From Monosporascus cannonballus (Eukaryota > Ascomycota > Sordariomycetes > Xylariales): a DNA stretch of 31,461 nucleotides. Positions 30,104-31,461 of this stretch are shown piece after piece. Below the pieces are notes generated by a model that worked only from the letters and a program-made list of their open reading frames with translations, did no database searches and was not told where the DNA came from. The stretch lies in the NCBI GenBank assembly GCA_004154925.1, contig QJNS01000455.1:1-31461 (forward strand), given 5' to 3'. How positions within the stretch are numbered: the stretch's first letter is position 1; each line of letters opens with the position of its first letter. Made by a program: the position numbers and the translations under genes.

Positions 30104-31375
30104 TGCCTCTAGGTGGCGGCGCCAACCCCCCGAAGCGATCTTTCCTGATTCTCCGGTTTAGGGAGGTGATGATGGACTGTTACGGGAATGGGAGGCCGTG
30201 CTAGATTTTTGTGCGCGAGACTGAGGCGGTCGCCGGAGAGGTGACGCTGGAACCGTGGGAGGAACGGTGCTATGGAGGAGAGGGGGGGAGGTAATAGGTA
30301 CGGATCTCACTGGGGCCGATAAATTCAGGCATTCATTTACAGAATTGCCGCATTGAAGGCTCTAAGATTGAAACAGTTTCCAAATGCCACGTTTAGATCA
30401 CCAAGCACCTAAACCTGTTCATATTCAGAGCTAGGGCTTATAAAGGGCACGGTCGTGGACATGTTTATAAGGCGATCATTGAGCACTCAATGTCCCACTA
30501 GACTCGTCCTGATCAGCGTTAAGTTACTAATCATTATTCGAGGTGTAGGTGTAGCATGATCAAGTGGAAGAAGAGCCGTATACTCAGGGCCGGCCGGTCA
30601 AAATTGGATAATCGACCTAGATGATCTCGACTCACGAAGACAGGCGCAAGGACACGTAATGGCTTCACGCGTGGCGCCTGCCATCCGACAGAACAAAGAC
30701 TATATTGCAATGCTTGTCACTCTCAGGGCTACATGGTAATACAAGCTGAATTATATGAGGACAATGGGACCAGGGAGACAAAGGGCCTCTTCCCTAGAAT
30801 ATCCAGATTAATCGCACAGCCCCGCCAGAATCATAAGTTCGACATGTTTTCCCCTTGAGGGGACCACTACGGATGTTATGGGGACGACTACTCTGGATCG
30901 CAACGTCGGACAGTGAGCAGTCGAACCATTACAGCGGCGGGCCATTTCGGACGTATGTCCATTTCTCCGAGAACCCTATCAGGGGCTCGACTGAATACAG
31001 AGATGCACCTATCTCGCGGCCACACGGCCCCGCAAGTCCTTCCAAAACTCATCCCTTCCCAGAGTCCTGTTGTATAACCTTAAATCCTGGACTGCGGACC
31101 GTGCGAAAAGGTAGTCTGTCGCCCTGCGGGGTGCAAAGCGAGAATAAGAAAAATGTTCAGAGGTGAGTAAGATTGCACGCCGTCCTGGTTGAGAGTTTTC
31201 CCGGTGTTGTGCGTTGTCGTGCCTAGTTACGTTCGAGCCACTTGCTTCGGCCGAGCGCGCCCCAACTCCCTCATTTCCGCAACCGCTCTCCATGCCGTGA
31301 TAAAGAAAAAAAATGCTGAGATGGAAATCCGGGACCACATGGAATGGATCCCGGTATGTATGTCTAGTGCGGGCG

Positions 31376-31376
<1 letters not shown>
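30104..31376. other. right-end non-coding stretch
   Basis: No gene supported. Two overlapping open frames around 30855-31338 on opposite strands lack protein character. A G-rich patch lies near 30278-30292. Nothing resembling a telomere repeat (TTAGGG/CCCTAA array) is present. Confidence 0.45.

Positions 31377-31461
<85 letters not shown>
31377..31461. other. 85-base poly-G run at the window end
   Basis: The window ends in an uninterrupted run of 85 G residues. Homopolymers of G at a contig edge are typical of no-signal base calls on two-colour sequencers being assembled as sequence. I treat it as artefact rather than biology. Confidence 0.85.

Noticed and set aside
31377..31461. Telomere or G-quadruplex structure
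   Set aside because: Pure G without the TTAGGG-type unit of fungal telomeres, placed at the window end; artefact is simpler.

Overview
The window looks like nuclear DNA of a filamentous ascomycete, most likely a Sordariomycete; I cannot fix the genus. The evidence is short introns (about 50-165 nt) with GTRNGT donors and CTAAC/CTGAC-like branch points, a fungal-type zinc-cluster protein, a KDEL-ended Sec20 SNARE, a fungal-style inorganic pyrophosphatase and intergenic TACCTAGGTA/TATC/CCAT microsatellites. Gene density is low: eight genes can be supported, plus one decayed gene. The window ends in an 85-base poly-G run that is probably a sequencing or assembly artefact at a contig end. Layout, left to right: (1) a three-exon pyroglutamyl peptidase I gene on the minus strand (528-1441), followed by an intronless class III Old Yellow Enzyme-type flavin oxidoreductase on the same strand (2069-3364). 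(2) A three-exon BTB/POZ-domain gene on the plus strand (5229-6410). (3) About 2.9 kb without a convincing gene, then a single-exon 664-residue hypothetical nuclear-type protein on the minus strand (9321-11315). (4) About 6.3 kb without a supportable gene, then a six-exon Zn(II)2Cys6-like regulator on the minus strand (17662-19712) whose zinc cluster is internal and split by an intron. (5) A gene-poor, AT-rich stretch with a 370-bp inverted-repeat element flanked by a near-perfect 10-bp target duplication (22628-22997), read here as a hAT-like MITE. (6) A compact housekeeping block: inorganic pyrophosphatase (24587-25737, plus), mitochondrial ribosomal protein mL53 (26066-26439, minus) and Sec20 (26925-28337, plus). 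The last two are divergent and share a repeat-rich 485-bp promoter region. (7) A gene-poor right end with the remnant of a small cysteine-rich secreted protein (about 29811-30103) that lacks an obvious ATG and ends early. No biosynthetic cluster, CRISPR array, tRNA, rRNA or phage-like system was seen. The genes do not form one pathway; only the housekeeping block is tightly packed. The items most worth a second look are the MITE, the decayed secreted-protein gene, the possible N-terminally extended (mitochondrial?) pyrophosphatase, and the unusual zinc-cluster gene.
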